DNA from: Epichloe hybrida
Taxonomy: Eukaryota > Ascomycota > Sordariomycetes > Hypocreales > Clavicipitaceae
Direction of reading: 5' to 3'
NCBI GenBank assembly: GCA_019022495.1
Contig: JAFEKR010000042.1
Span: 62,001 to 126,000, forward strand
Length of the DNA stretch: 64,000 nt
The stretch's first letter is position 1. Every line of letters begins with the position of its first letter. Below, in pieces: positions 1-12,214 of this stretch. The notes beneath the pieces are model-generated. The model was given only the letters and a program-made list of their open reading frames with translations, had not been told where the DNA came from and ran no database searches. Both the position numbers and the translations under genes were made by a program.

Positions 1-86
1 GGTAAGTTGATCCGTATAGCGCTTCTGTCACCACGAATGCAGCTTCGTGACTAACCATCTTCCCTTGCTCCTTGCTCCCAATGCAG

Positions 87-1090
87 GAGCCCCTCTCCAA
101 CGATCATGCGAGCAACCTTCAAACGTACGGTCCGTGTACAAATGTTTCTGTGAGCTAAGTGAACTCGTCCACCAATCACTGTACATGCTGCACTCTCCGG
201 GCAAGCCCCTGACGGCGAGAGAGCTGTTGAAGATATATACACAGTACTTGAATTGGTATGATCGAATACCAGAAGTCTTACGGCTGGGGCATAACTTTAC
301 CCCTGCTGTGTTGTTTGCCCAGTACGTTCATATACCTTCAACCCATTGATACTACCCTCATATTCCGGCGACGCGTCTAACAACCCCCAGCATGTACTAC
401 CACTTCGCTATCCTCCTCCTCTTCCGTCCACTCATCAAGCTACGAATCGCCGGTTCCAAGATCCTGCCCAAGGACGTTTGCACTCAGGCCGCCGATGCCA
501 TACAAGGGCTTCTCACCTCCTACTCCCAGTTATATACCCTGCGGCGAACACCATCCTTTGTGCCGTACTTTGTGCTCACCTCATCCATAATGCACCTCGC
601 CATCGTTGCCTCGGCCGCGGAAGCCATGAGTCCCGGCCAAGCGACGGCGTCTGACATCAAGAAAGCAGTCAAAATTGACCCCAGCGTCAAAGAAGCCCTG
701 CAGCGAGGCATCGCTGATCTGAGGGAGATGGCTCCCTGTCATCACTTTGCCGAACAAGCACTCAACATACTGCGGTATCTCGCCAAGAAGTGGAATATTG
801 ATGTCGAGTTTAAAGGGCAGAATCTACCGGCCGACGACTACGATCGGATCGTTCGACCTTACACAAGCAGCCTCAACTTTTTCGCGCCAAACGTCACCGC
901 TGATGATTACATCTGTCAAGTGGGCACAAGGACAGGAAAAGCAATCGTAGGCAAGGAGGATGAGGAACGCCAATTAGGCTCGGCGGCAGAAAGTATGGAG
1001 AATCCTCTGTTCTGGCCTTTTCCAATGCAAGGGCGTCCGATGCTTCCGACAGGTCAGGAGCTGGAGCAAGCAGGGTTCGCGCTGCTATGA
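87..1090 (+). CDS. Zn2Cys6 (fungal-specific) transcription factor, C-terminal part
   Basis: Only the 3' end of this gene is in the window: base 1 looks like the end of an exon, and an intron (2-86, GTAAGT...CAG) opens the sequence. Two exons follow, 87-321 and 391-1090, joined by an intron 322-390; the splice restores the family-typical run AHMYYHFAILLLFRPLIKLRI-like block (residues continuous across the junction). The segment before it, with a Trp-Tyr in an amphipathic helix and then PAVLF, and the helical tail after it match the middle-homology region of nitrogen-assimilation (NirA/NIT-4) type and related C6 regulators. The DNA-binding Zn cluster itself would lie upstream and is not seen, so the target genes cannot be inferred. 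Frame is open to the TGA at 1088-1090. PEX16 follows on the same strand about 570 bp downstream; no functional link is implied. Confidence 0.8.
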
Positions 1091-1655
1091 ACAAAGGAAC
1101 GATGAATGAAGTAGATGAAAGTAAAAATGCGCAAGCATAGAAGACGATTTATTCGCGCATGCTACCGAATAAACCTGGTGAAGATTGGATCTGGTGAAAA
1201 ACACGGGTAGCTTGGCGTCCCAGGGCGAATGCGTGCATGATTCGATACTTTGTCGAGGTAATAAATATTTGTTTATCAGCGACAACGCGGCACGCCTCTT
1301 ATTACTCCTCAACAAAGCCAATTGTAAATTTGCGGCAAAACTTTCTTGCTCCACATTAAAGTTAGCCGCTTTCGGTGAGAACAGCGTCATTACCTCGGTC
1401 TCCATTCAGGCCGCACCCTGAACTTCACTTCATCAACCAGACATCGCCGCAGCTTTCTGGCACTGATAGTACTCGCCAGATATAGACCTACCCGTCGACC
1501 CCCTGATACACGACAGTTCCATACATCTGCGCGACTTGACCGATGCACGCCCACCCTGCGGCGAAGAACGAAACCTGCATCTACCCGATTCCAAAAGAGC
1601 GGCAAATATCCTTGAAGAAACCATCCCGGCAGCGAGCCACGGACAGATTCTAGCC

Positions 1656-2859
1656 ATGGCGCCGCAGTGGCTGGGTATGTACGATGACTTCGTCACCAAG
1701 AACGCCGGCCAGGTCAGCCAGATAGAGAGCGCTCTGCGGAGCTTGACATATATCATTCCCGGTATGTTTATTCAACACGAGTACTCGAAGTACACTTGGG
1801 GGGGGAGGGGGCGGCCAAATTCATTCAAGCATCCCATCATTCTAACACGGAACGTTTCAAGGCCGCTTTCGCGATGCGGAAATCGCATCCGAGTCAATAC
1901 ATTCAGGTGTCCAGCTTCTCTCTCTCTACCACGATACTCTTCTCGCACGTGCCTTGTCGCGACTCCCTGTGCCGCCGCCTCTGCGCACAGCGCACTCTCG
2001 ATACACGCGGTTCTGGGCGCAGAAAAGCAAGCTATATCGCCGGATAGCCATGGTCCTCCAAATGGTCATCTACACAGAGCTGCTATGCGAGATGACGGCC
2101 AAGCGCAAGGGCGGGGAAAGGACGCGATGGAAGATTGTCGTGGCAATAGAGGCCGTCAAGGCTTTTTGCCGGCTGCTCCTCCTGCGGGTGACGCGGTCGA
2201 GGCCGTTGGTGACGCCGGTGCTGCCGGAGAGGGAACCTGTCCCTGAGGATGAGGACATGCTCGGCGAGATGGAGCAGGACCAGGACCAGGACCAGGTTGA
2301 GCAGGCAGAGCTGGACCAGGGACTGATGGACGTCTCTGCCATGGACAAGTCGAAGCCGCTGCATGAGCGGAAATGGAACATGCCCCGAACGGGAATGAGT
2401 CTTCCCTCGCTGCCCGAACCGAGCGATATCAGCTCGTACTTGCTCGGGCGGGTTCTCACGGCGGATGATATCAAGCCTGCGAATAAGCTTCTCAACCGAC
2501 TCCAGGGGCCGTCGCAAGCAGCCGAGGTGCTGCACATCCTGGCACCGCTCGTCTACGCAGTCGCTCTTGCGAGAAGCAAGAACAAGAAGTCGTGGACGCC
2601 GTGGCTGGCGGGACTGGCGGTGGATTACGCCGCCCGCCAGCTGAGAGATGGCGGCTTGAGGACCACGGCGCTGGAGAGGGATGAGTGGAACAAGAGGAGG
2701 TGGGGGATGGCGTGGTGGGCTATGAGAGGTGCGTTTTATGAGAACATCACAAAGGGCGTCGTGGGTGGTGTTCGGGGGCGGATGCCCGGGTTTGCGGCGG
2801 GCATCCTGGAGGACTACGAGTATTTGTGGGAGAATTATTACTTTAGCACGAGCGCGTGA
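1656..2859 (+). CDS. PEX16: Peroxisomal membrane protein PEX16
   Basis: Two exons, 1656-1761 and 1862-2859, give a 367-residue protein. The intron (GTATGT...TTTCAAG) joins IIPG to RFRDAEIASES, a highly characteristic PEX16 block; the N-terminus MAPQWLGMYDDFVTKNAGQ is also family-like, which is why the ATG at 1656 was chosen over the longer open frame starting upstream. The family acts early in peroxisome biogenesis, inserting membrane proteins such as PEX3 into peroxisomal precursor membranes. Visible features are hydrophobic stretches around YRRIAMVLQMVIYTE and LHILAPLVYAVALA, an acidic Asp/Gln-rich linker (about residues 165-195), and a conserved C-terminus rich in Trp/Tyr (AWWAMRGAFYENITKG; ending near YLWENYYFSTSA). 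No lesion is seen. In filamentous fungi this protein also matters for Woronin body formation, but that is family knowledge only. Confidence 0.93.
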
Positions 2860-5800
2860 TGAGTGATGAGGTAGGTGGCGCCGTCCTCGAGGGTTCAGTC
2901 AGTGGCCGCTGTATAATATATTCTTTTTTGTTGCTGCCATGTATTACGTGGAGAGTGTGTTGACGTGCGTACGGAGTCGCCCCAACATGCCGCGGCCTAC
3001 CCTGTTGCTTTCGGACCACGGCGTAATCTATCACATGAATGTCATCACTGCCCCCTTTCGGCCACCACAGAAACAAAACAGCCCTGTTTGCCATCTGCGA
3101 CACGGGAATAATACCCGATGTGCCTGGACGGCACGGCTCATGGTTCCGTTGCAGTGGGATGGCTGATATGGGAAAAAGGAACGAAAGATGAGGAAAAAGA
3201 AGCAAAAAAAAAAAAGCTACACAGCCCCTGTGCACGGAGTACGGAGTGAATGTCGGCGCAATCCCAGATGGTAGTTGTTCATGCCGCCATCTAAAAATAT
3301 GAGATAAAAAAAAATAAAAGCCGAGACATACCACGAGCTTGCGCAGCTGAGCTTGTCTGCGCTCTGATAAAATGACCACCTATGCATTTATTGCACGCAC
3401 CCACACAACAGCCTGGGCATGGGTGAGCCGTACCCCGTAATGGACAAGCACTCATTGGATGGCGCAATCCCCCTTGTCAAGACATCAAGATTATGCTGCG
3501 TAGCAGTTGGAGAAATCCTGGGGAGAAGTTTCTAATCATTAGGCGCCATTGGTCCGAACGCCATCGCTTCTGAAGGACATGTCAATACATAGTTTCCGGT
3601 CCGTAGTCCGTAAGTCGCTGACATACTTGTCCAAGGGAGATGTGCCGAAGGGGGCAGACCCTCCGTAATATTGAAAATTGAAAGCTCGAACCATGACTGT
3701 GGCAGCCTGGATGGTCAATCCCTTGGCGACTTCGTAACAAACAGTCTTTTGTTCTCTCACCTCCATTCCATGTTCAGGCCCCGCCGATTTGGAAGAAACC
3801 TGCTGTCGCTTGTTTTTGCGGGCCACTCATCGCTCCGTGATCGAACCGCAGAAGATTTGTTTCGGGAGGACACGAGGGGCGCAGCGTTAATACTGTACGG
3901 TACGTAACAAGCCCGGCCCCCCCAGGGAGTATCCCTTCTTCTTCTTTGCATGGTGTGTTGGGGTTTTCACAGGATCCAACCTGCATGATTCGAAACACCT
4001 CGACCGGTATTGGCCCGTGGCCGATGAGTGACATGACGTCTGAGTCAAGTCCTTCGGAAGATAATGTCCGCGAATCGTGCATCGAAGCTTCGGCAATTGA
4101 ATCAAACAAGACGGATTCCCAGTTTTTCGGGCGGTTCAAGGGAATTCCGATCCGCCGGGAAGCCTTGATCAGTCTGGAGGCCGACATTTTCATGAATAAC
4201 ACGTGGTCATTTTCTGCGGACAAGACGGAATCGTTTTTTGCGCGTTCCAAGCTCTTGCCCGGTCAGAGGAGAACCTTGCGCCAAAGGATGGCAAATGAAA
4301 GAAGGCTATAATACTTTCACGATAATCATGGCGTAATATGATGGCAGCGGCAGCCACTGCCGGCTTATTGCACCAATGTCTGTGGAGGCATTAATAAGAC
4401 CAGGAACAACAGTATTATCTGGCCAAAAAGACAAGCAGCTAAGCGTGTTGATAGCTATAATACTAGGAGTTTTAGTTAAAATTAATTTAATAGCTATTCC
4501 AGATATATAATGTACATTACCGAGATGAACCGGAAGAGTCCGATGTAAGCAGTTGCTTTGGAGCACGGCCGCTCATTCTAAATTCGCTGCGGTTTTAGTC
4601 GTTGTGCTCTCGTCATTGGCTGCGTCTTGTGTTAAGAACAATTAACAAGACGGCGGGGGGCTGTTTCGAAACGATGGGAACTTTGCCCTGCACTGTACAA
4701 CTACGACTTTTTCTGCTCTGCTCTGCCACGCCATTCTGCAGTTCCCTTCGTAGTCTACTCTTCGTACTGCTACTATAGGAGCAAGTTAGATCGCATTTGT
4801 ACTCCGTAATCCATATTCAACTTACGGCCCCAAGGTACGTGGGAAAGAAGGGCTTGGACGAAGAGCGTGGGCACTCACATGCTTGTTGTCAGCACCAAAT
4901 CACCAAAGCCTTCTTTCGGGATCAGATTGTTGGCGATTTCTGATCGAGATTGTTTCAGGTACACAGCATGCGGCTGCGCCACGACTCTGGCCCGTCGCTT
5001 TTTTCGACTGCCCCTCCCTCCTACTCCGTAAAAGGCCAGGGAAGCAGGGGAGCTGTTCCAGTATGTACACACCTATTATTAGCGGAGCAGAGGAAGAGGC
5101 GACGCAAGGATAAACCCTTCCTCTCCCACCAAGAGGAGAGAGAGAGAGAGGGAGCACAGACAAGTGACCAACAATGCCAATTGACTAGCCTGTAATCAGT
5201 CCACATGAAGAAGAATGCAAGCGCGATGAGATGTCGAGTTGGATGTGAAGCTGATTGGTGCGCTAGTATTGGTACATGTTGATTCTGGGCCGATCAAGAT
5301 TATTCAGAACAGGGAAAGGATCGGCTGAGTTGCCCGCGAGCGTCGATTTTGGAGTCTACCTGGCTGATCCAGATTGTTCCTAGCATGCTGGGTATTAATT
5401 TTGAACGAAAGCGTCCCAGACGAAGTGGACAAGTCCACGAGGCAAATCTCTCAGGCCCTTTCCTGCCACCGGCCAAGGGGATCAGACTCTCGAGCAAGGA
5501 GATGGATGGATGGCTGGTTGGTTGGTAGGGAATTGTACGGAAAGAGTCCACGTTTGGTTGGGAATTTGTCCAATGAGCTATTACGGAGCAGACAGCCGTA
5601 TGTAATGATCACCTGCTCTTGGGGGGCCATAATAAATCATCATTGGCAGGACAAAAGGCGTGGCGCTCCACGGGACAATGACAAGCGCTTCTGCTTGGGC
5701 TATTCATGCAAAGCATAAGTTTGCGAACCTGTTGTACATACTCCGTAGAGATGTCAGCCAATGGCCCTACGCGTCCGTCCAAGTCTGCCCAACACAGCAT

Positions 5801-5919
5801 GGGCTGGGATGGGACGTGAGCGAATCAACCAAAAGCCATGCCAGCTGGACAAGCATCAGAGTGCCTCTTCCGGTGCAATGCAGCCAGCCAGCCTGCACAC
5901 AGCCGAGACTCAAGACTCT

Positions 5920-5920
<1 letters not shown>

Positions 5921-5985
<65 letters not shown>

Positions 5986-5986
5986 A
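5921..5986. repeat. GAC/GAT trinucleotide microsatellite
   Basis: About 22 triplets of GAC interspersed regularly with GAT, in non-coding DNA. One frame would read poly-Asp, but no gene model contains it. Confidence 0.9.
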
Positions 5987-8900
5987 GATCGAGAAAGCGA
6001 TTAAGCGAGGCCAAAAGCCGGGCCATTCTGAGATTGCATATATGAGCCTAAAAGTCACACTGCTTTGCGTCGCGGAGTTGCTTCCACTACACCATTAACC
6101 AGTTGTCGAACTGGCTCCAAAATCCAAATGTGCCTGAACGATGACCAGATTCTGGACATAATATGGCGTCCAATCGTTGGGCCCCCTCGTGGGGAGCACA
6201 CGTCGCACGAGGCCTCACGAATGGGTGTATGGTAGGTAGCAAGCCCTTATTTCCAGTGTTACCGTGCCTGGTTCAGAGCGAGCGTTGATGGTTTGGAAAA
6301 GATGGAACAATTCCTAGGCGCGGAGATTGAATCTAATCCGTAGACAGTCGGTTGATGAAAGATCTGAGGTAGCAGCAAGTGGACTGATACTAATAGGCTG
6401 CGTGCCTGGCAGCCGGCAAAACGTGGGTACGCAGCTGGCAGCCGGACGAGACACCAGACAGACAGACGCACGTTGTTGGGGGCGATGGGGATGGGGCACG
6501 TCCGTAGTAAAAAGGACCATACTCCGTACGGATTACAGCACATACATGAATTATGCCAGTATACCCTTTGTTTGACCCGTAAGCATCCGTCATGTGGCAA
6601 TTTTACACCGATCGACCACCAGAAACTTATCGCCTACCTTATTTCTCGCATGCCTGGCACAGCCCGTGGCGTCTGCCGCCTCTCTAATGAACGCAGAAGC
6701 TAAAGCAAAGCGAGAACTTGGCCTACTTGCTTCACACAAAGACTTGTCCGGATGGCGACCCGGCAGCGGGAAGTCTCGACAAGCACGGAGCAGTGCCATC
6801 CCATGATGCCTCCAGGGCTAGTCCATGCTCTGCTTAGCATCATTTCTAGAGGGCCGCTAACGTATCGCCGCGAAGACGACACGATGCCAGCCACTGTACG
6901 GCGGCGGCCTGGGGGAATGGCAATCGATGATTAGATCATGTGTTGATGCAGAGACTACAGTGAGTGGGATGTTGCATATCAATATCACAGGAGTCTGCGT
7001 CTGCCGACAGGAAGGCTGATTTCTGTCAGTCCTCGAGGTTGCATCCTATTCGGGCAGCTGGCGTAGCCTCCCAGAGGATGCATTCATTCCCTGGGCTGAC
7101 CTGAACCACAGGCAAACCAAACACTCTGGCTGGTAGGTTTAAAACTAGGTTTTCTAACAAGACCAGCAGATGCCCGATGTCTCTCGATATCTCGTCGCCA
7201 ATCGACTTATTCAAGGCAAGGGGGTTTGTGGCCAACCGCTGCCCACGGGTACGGACAAAGGTGCCATGGGGCATTCCGAGGCGGAACTGGCCGCAACTGA
7301 TGGGCGAATCCCAGGGGCGGGGGGGGGGGTTTGTCTCAATTTATGCCCCAATGACGATGCAATCAAGATTCGAGAAAGCGGCCAAGGTGTGCATGCCGGC
7401 CTTTAGCATTGCAACCGCACCAGCCCTTATTAGTCCGTTCGTTATTCATGGAACAGACCGTCAGATCCTCGGCATAAATCATAAAACATTGCGTCGTGTC
7501 GGCCATGCCCCTGGCACCCCTGGGCGATGCTTCCCGGGGTACCGTGTTCTACATTGCACGGTCCGTATCCCTCTGATTCACGAAAGCTGGTGGCTACTAA
7601 TTATGGTGCTCGCCCCACTGCTCGTCAGGCACCAGGACGAAGAGGCTGTGTTGATAGCATTGACGCTCTCGAGCACTCCGGAGTCCGGATGCTTCCCCGA
7701 GTTCATTGCACACATATGTACGGACTACGTACGGATTCAACACACATGTAGACCGAGACAGGGATATGTCCCTTGGTCACTTGATTCCGGTGCGGACGCT
7801 TGGACAGCTTGGTTTAATTGCTCGTGGTGACCTCGAATGGACATCATTGCGAGAACAGGTCAACAAGAGAACAAGTCAAACAAGCCAACAGTGACAACGA
7901 TATGACGGACCAGTTTTCTCCCCGACCTCTTTGTCGGCCCCACACCCCCTTGTCACTATCTGCTCTTCCGAGCATGTCCAACAAGTGCGCAAGCAAGCCT
8001 GGCCTCTATGTATAGGCTCTGTCCCACACCAGCCCCGTGTTGTTGCTTTGGGGCCAAACGCAGGGGCCCCTCTCCCCAATCCTTGGGCAATTTCCTGTCA
8101 GGCGGTGCAGGGACGTTGAAAGTGTTTCCCCATGTCATCCGGTCGTACGTTCTACCTTTTGGTTTTACGTAGGATGGAGTCACGGCATGACGGCTCTCCT
8201 AAGGAGGCAGCCCAAGAAGTAGTAGTATTCTGACAACAATTTCTTCACTGCCCTCTATCGAAACTAGTACGGACTATGAAGGAGCGCATCTTGTACGGAT
8301 CATGGCCAATGCAGTTTCATGTTCAACGTTTCTCTCACAATCAAGGTGAAAACAAAGAGGTATATCCATCGATCGATATAGGGGCAGCATGACGCGCCTT
8401 TGGAGCGGTAAAGACTCATGATTCGTCTTGTTGGATCAACGTATCTTGTCTTCCATTCCCTTTCCTCTCTTCCTCTCCGCAAATTTGGGCCATTACGGAC
8501 TTGTCGAGTCTCACAAGTCGGCGACCATGGCGAGTTGGGCGGTTGACTAGTGATACCCCCTTCGCACCCCCTCCCCCCAGGGACGGGGTACCAAGGACAT
8601 TGGCGAAGTCGTTGATAAGGAGACAAGCCATGTACCGGAGTCCGTACCCGGCACGGAGTCTTGTCTGTTCGACAAGAAACCTGGTCCCTTTCTTGTGCTT
8701 TCTTGTGCTCCATACCCTTGCCCAGACCAGACTCGTTGGGACAACGGCAGGATCGTCCCTTGTGTAATACTGCACATTGCGCACTGCACTGAAGTGAGGC
8801 AACGACGAGGTGAAATTGGAACTTGGGCTTTTTAACTCATCCCCTCCTCTTTTCCGCTTCCCGTTTCCCCCCCCCCCCCCCGCCGCCGACGCCGTTCCGA

Positions 8901-9002
8901 CTTTCCGACTTTTCCCACCACGACAAGACTCACACACCACCACTACGGCCAACGACCCTCGCGCCGATTGACTTCCCGTCGACAAGAGCTTCTTTGGCTT
9001 TT

Positions 9003-9061
9003 CACGACGCTAATGCACGACGCTAATGCACGACGCTAATGCACGCCGCTAATGCACGACG
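9003..9061. repeat. 13-bp tandem repeat, about 4.5 copies
   Basis: Unit CACGACGCTAATG; three exact copies, one with a single change (GACG to GCCG), then a partial copy. It lies about 540 bp upstream of the MFS start codon. Confidence 0.9.
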
Positions 9062-9121
9062 CCCGCAAAAGCGGGTCCACATGGCGAGTTGGGAGTGGGG
9101 CTGGTGCTCATGGTGCTCATT

Positions 9122-9154
9122 GCTTACGAGGCTTACGGGGCTTACGGGGCTTAC
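9122..9154. repeat. 10-bp tandem repeat
   Basis: Three to four copies of GCTTACGGGG (first copy 9 bp), upstream of the MFS gene. Confidence 0.8.
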
Positions 9155-9597
9155 AACTTGCTCATTCTCGCGCAGATGGGCGCATCACGACAAATTCGCC
9201 GCCATGCTCATGATTGCAATATTGCACCACATCGTTCGTTCGTTCTCGCTTCTCACTCGTGCGGCGACACAGCGACACAGACGCCGCCGCCATGCGCAGC
9301 CCGAGTGTCTGGGCCGCAGTCCGGCCGCTGACAGTGTGGCACTGTCCCCCCATCTTCGAGATTTGGCCAAGATGATAAAATAAGTAAGTAGAGTTTGTTC
9401 ACTTTCCTTCCCAGATTCTAGCGCGCGCATCTAATCCTGACCTTTCCGTATTGGTTCCGTAGACTGTGTGGGTAGCCTAGAATAACCCCGTTTTGTCCTT
9501 GCAGGTTCTACACAAGCTGCACAGAATATTATTTTTACAACTTCGTCGGCTGTCAGGTGCGGTGCGCAGAGTCGTCATCAACGAAGACCCAAGTGCG

Positions 9598-11539
9598 ATG
9601 GCGGACGCGGACGCGGACGCGGATCGAGCCCATGACAAATCGAATTTGCCGTCAGCTACGAGCAACGGCGGGACTTGGGGTAATTCGACTCGGCCGCTTC
9701 ATCGTGATGCCGTAGCAAAGGGCCATGATGCATCCGCCACATCCTTGACCACCTCAGTTACTGTTCACGCAGAGGCGAAGCAGCCATCACCGCCTGCACC
9801 ACAGTACTGTGCCTTATCACCCGCTCGTCGGCGCTTCATCCTCAGTCTGGTCACCTTGGCCGGCATGGTAGGGCCATTGTCTGGAGCGATATATCTACCA
9901 GTGCTGCCTCTGCTGGAAAGAGAGTTCAATGTCGGAAGCACCAGCATCAATGCGACAGTCTCGGTCTTCATGGTCACATTTGCCATTGCGGTAAGACGAC
10001 GTGCAATACTGTCCCCTCGCACGAATTGCGAAATGTTGAAACCCTTCTGACAACCCCCAGCCGCTATTCTGGTCCAGCTTTGCTGATCATGGAGGCCGAC
10101 GGCCACTCTACATCATCTCTTTGGCCATCTTCATCCTGTCCAATGTTCTTCTGGCGGCTCTGCCCAAGAACTTTGGCAGTTTGATGTTTCTGAGGATAGT
10201 CCATGCCTTTGGTTCGGCGGCGGTTGTTTCCATGGGTGCTGGAACTGTGGCAGACGTAAGTCCTTCGAATGGTCTGCGACGAGTCGTTCTCCTTCATGCG
10301 CGCACAAGCTAATTCATCTTGATACTGCTAGATCACGGAACCCAAGAAACGCGGGAGTGCCATGTCTATATTTCTTCTTGGACCACAGTGTGGCCCCGTC
10401 CTTGGCCCAATTCTCGGGTCTGCCTTGGCTGGTCAGCTCAACTGGCGATGGATTCCTGGATTTCTGGGTTCGTTCGTCCAACGGCCCTCTGTCGTCCCCC
10501 TCCTCCTCGCGCAAATGACTGACAAGATGCCTTTGCAGCAATATTTTGTTTTGCTCTATGGCTCATCATTATTTTCATGCTGCCTGAAACATTGAGATAT
10601 CGCGTGGGCAACGGCAAGGTAAATCAAGAAAAGGGCTGGATCTCGCTGGCCCCCAAACTCACATCGGCGCTTGTGCCCGAGCCTGAACGCGGACCGAAAC
10701 CCCCCAAGCCAACTTTGAAGGGCTACTGGACGCTCTTCTCGTATCCCCCCATCGGGATTGTATCGGTGAACACGGCCATACTGTACTCGACCTACTTCGC
10801 CATGATCGTTGCGCTACCGCACGCCCTGGAAGATGTGTATCACTGGTCTACAACGGAAATCGGCGTCGGCTATCTTGCAGTTGGGATTGCCCTCATGATC
10901 GGATCCCTTGTTGGTGGCAGAGTAAGTGATTGGCGCCGTGCCAGGAGAGCCGCAGCCGCACCAGACGGCCACGTGGAACCCGAAAGTCGACTTTTCGATC
11001 AGATATGGGGCGTTCTAATCTGCGTGGCCGGCACAATCATGTTCGGATGGTTTGTTTCCGGTTCGCTGCATGTGTTTTCGGTCATCGTGGCTACGTTCTT
11101 AAGTGAGTACCATGAACTCTCGGCGCGACCAGCACTGCGCTATGCAAAAAAAACGTCGAGACTTGAACTGACGCTGTGCAAGCCGGCTTTGGCATGAGTT
11201 GGGTCTTTGTCACCACCACAGCCTTTCTAGGGGAGTGTGTTCCGTTGCAGGCGGCTGGTGCTTTCGCGCTGGGAAACATGCTTCGCAATCCTGGCGCGGC
11301 CATCGCGGCAGTTGTATATCCCCTGTTGGTGAGAAAGATGGGCGTGGGGTGGTTCTTCACCGGATTTGCTCTGCTCGATCTTGTTGTCGTTGGAGGGGCA
11401 GTCATTGGTAAGTCGACGGCGCTCAAGCGAAATGTCGCCGAGAGTATTGGAAGCATGCTAATATGAATTTGCCTTTCAAGTATTGCGTCTCTACGGGCCA
11501 TACTGGCGAAACAAGAAATCCGCCAGTCCTCCGAAATGA
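9598..11539 (+). CDS. MFS transporter, DHA1 (drug:H+ antiporter) type
   Basis: Six exons (9598-9990, 10061-10255, 10332-10467, 10539-11102, 11183-11407, 11481-11539) encode 523 residues; every junction preserves frame and has GT...AG ends. The protein has a soluble N-terminus of about 80 residues with a DADADAD run, then about 12 membrane segments in two halves. Family marks include WSSFADHGGRRPLY (the loop 2-3 signature), MGAGTVADITEPKKRGSAM, LGPQCGPVLGPILG (the antiporter motif C-like Gly/Pro run) and LPETLRYR at the end of TM6; the C-terminus YGPYWRNKK is also typical. The last small exon is chosen because reading through the intron would replace this conserved tail with an unrelated one. 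It is a plasma-membrane exporter of the Qdr/Dtr-like class by family; the substrate is unknown. It heads a run with two SDR genes on the same strand. Confidence 0.9.
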
Positions 11540-12214
11540 GGAGTCGTTCCTGTACCCGAATTGACATGGTCTAGGTTGATTCATGCTATTATGCGTGTCG
11601 TAAACTCTGTGAGAAATGATGAACGTGCAAGGGGAGGATATCGGATTATGCGATGATAGGCTACACAAGTTTTACTCGAACGTTGGTCGGTGCATGGTCG
11701 CTATTTGGACCCCTTGCAAGCGTGATGTGCTCTCGCATATTGACAATGACGAGCGCACTGAGTGCCCGGCTTCGAATGAATGATGAGATGCCACGTATGC
11801 AGTTGAACTTGCCGCTGCCAGTGACAAAACCATATGTGATTTTTCTGTCCGTGCGATGCACAAGGCGCCGTTGCAGAGCTCCGAATCGACATGCGGTCGA
11901 CATGCGGTCGACATGCGGTCGACATGCGGTCGACATGCGGTCGACATGCGGTTGACATGCGGCCGTTGGGTCGAAGAACCTGCCAGATACAGAAGACGGC
12001 AGAGTCAAGCTCAGTCAATGCCGTCATTGACTTGTTTCCTCCCATGTTGTACAGAACGAATGCATAGGCAAGTGCGCGGAACTGGCAATCCATTACGTGA
12101 CAATTGGCGGAACGCGCGGCCCCCCTCTCCCTTTCTCCATTCGTCTTCACCTCGACACCTGCAACTATTTATTTGTGTCATGTAACTCATGTTGGGTCTC
12201 CGACTTTGATTGCT
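11540..12214. other. Intergenic region between MFS and SDR genes
   Basis: No gene seen. Holds the 11-bp tandem array at 11886-11962; the remainder is presumed MFS 3' region and SDR promoter, with a CT-rich stretch at about 12120-12165. Confidence 0.6.
11886..11962. repeat. 11-bp tandem repeat, 7 copies
   Basis: Unit TCGACATGCGG; six exact copies and a final one with TTGAC. Each junction makes GTCGAC. Array ends about 250 bp before the SDR start. Confidence 0.95.

Larger units (their letters stand above)
2860..9597. other. Gene-poor interval with microsatellites and AT-rich patch
   Basis: No reading frame here shows family similarity, splice-consistent exons or codon bias I trust. It holds an AT-rich patch at about 4320-4560, an Asp-codon-like GAC microsatellite at 5921-5986, a 15-base C run at 8867-8881, tandem repeats at 9003-9061 and 9122-9154, and several copies of the ACTCCGTA motif (3240, 4801, 5023, 5740, 6521). 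Open frames at 7177-7830 (+) and 8416-8985 (-) are unrecognised and probably chance. The last 600 bp are presumably the promoter and leader of the MFS gene. Confidence 0.6.

Noticed and set aside
5660..6004. Open frame ending in a poly-Asp stretch
   Set aside because: It is created by the GAC/GAT microsatellite; no family similarity or support from splicing.
7177..7830. 217-codon open frame on the plus strand
   Set aside because: No recognisable motif, includes a G homopolymer, and lies in a gene-poor region; treated as chance.
8416..8985. 189-codon open frame on the minus strand
   Set aside because: Low-complexity Gly/Lys/Arg runs from the poly-C tract; no domain.
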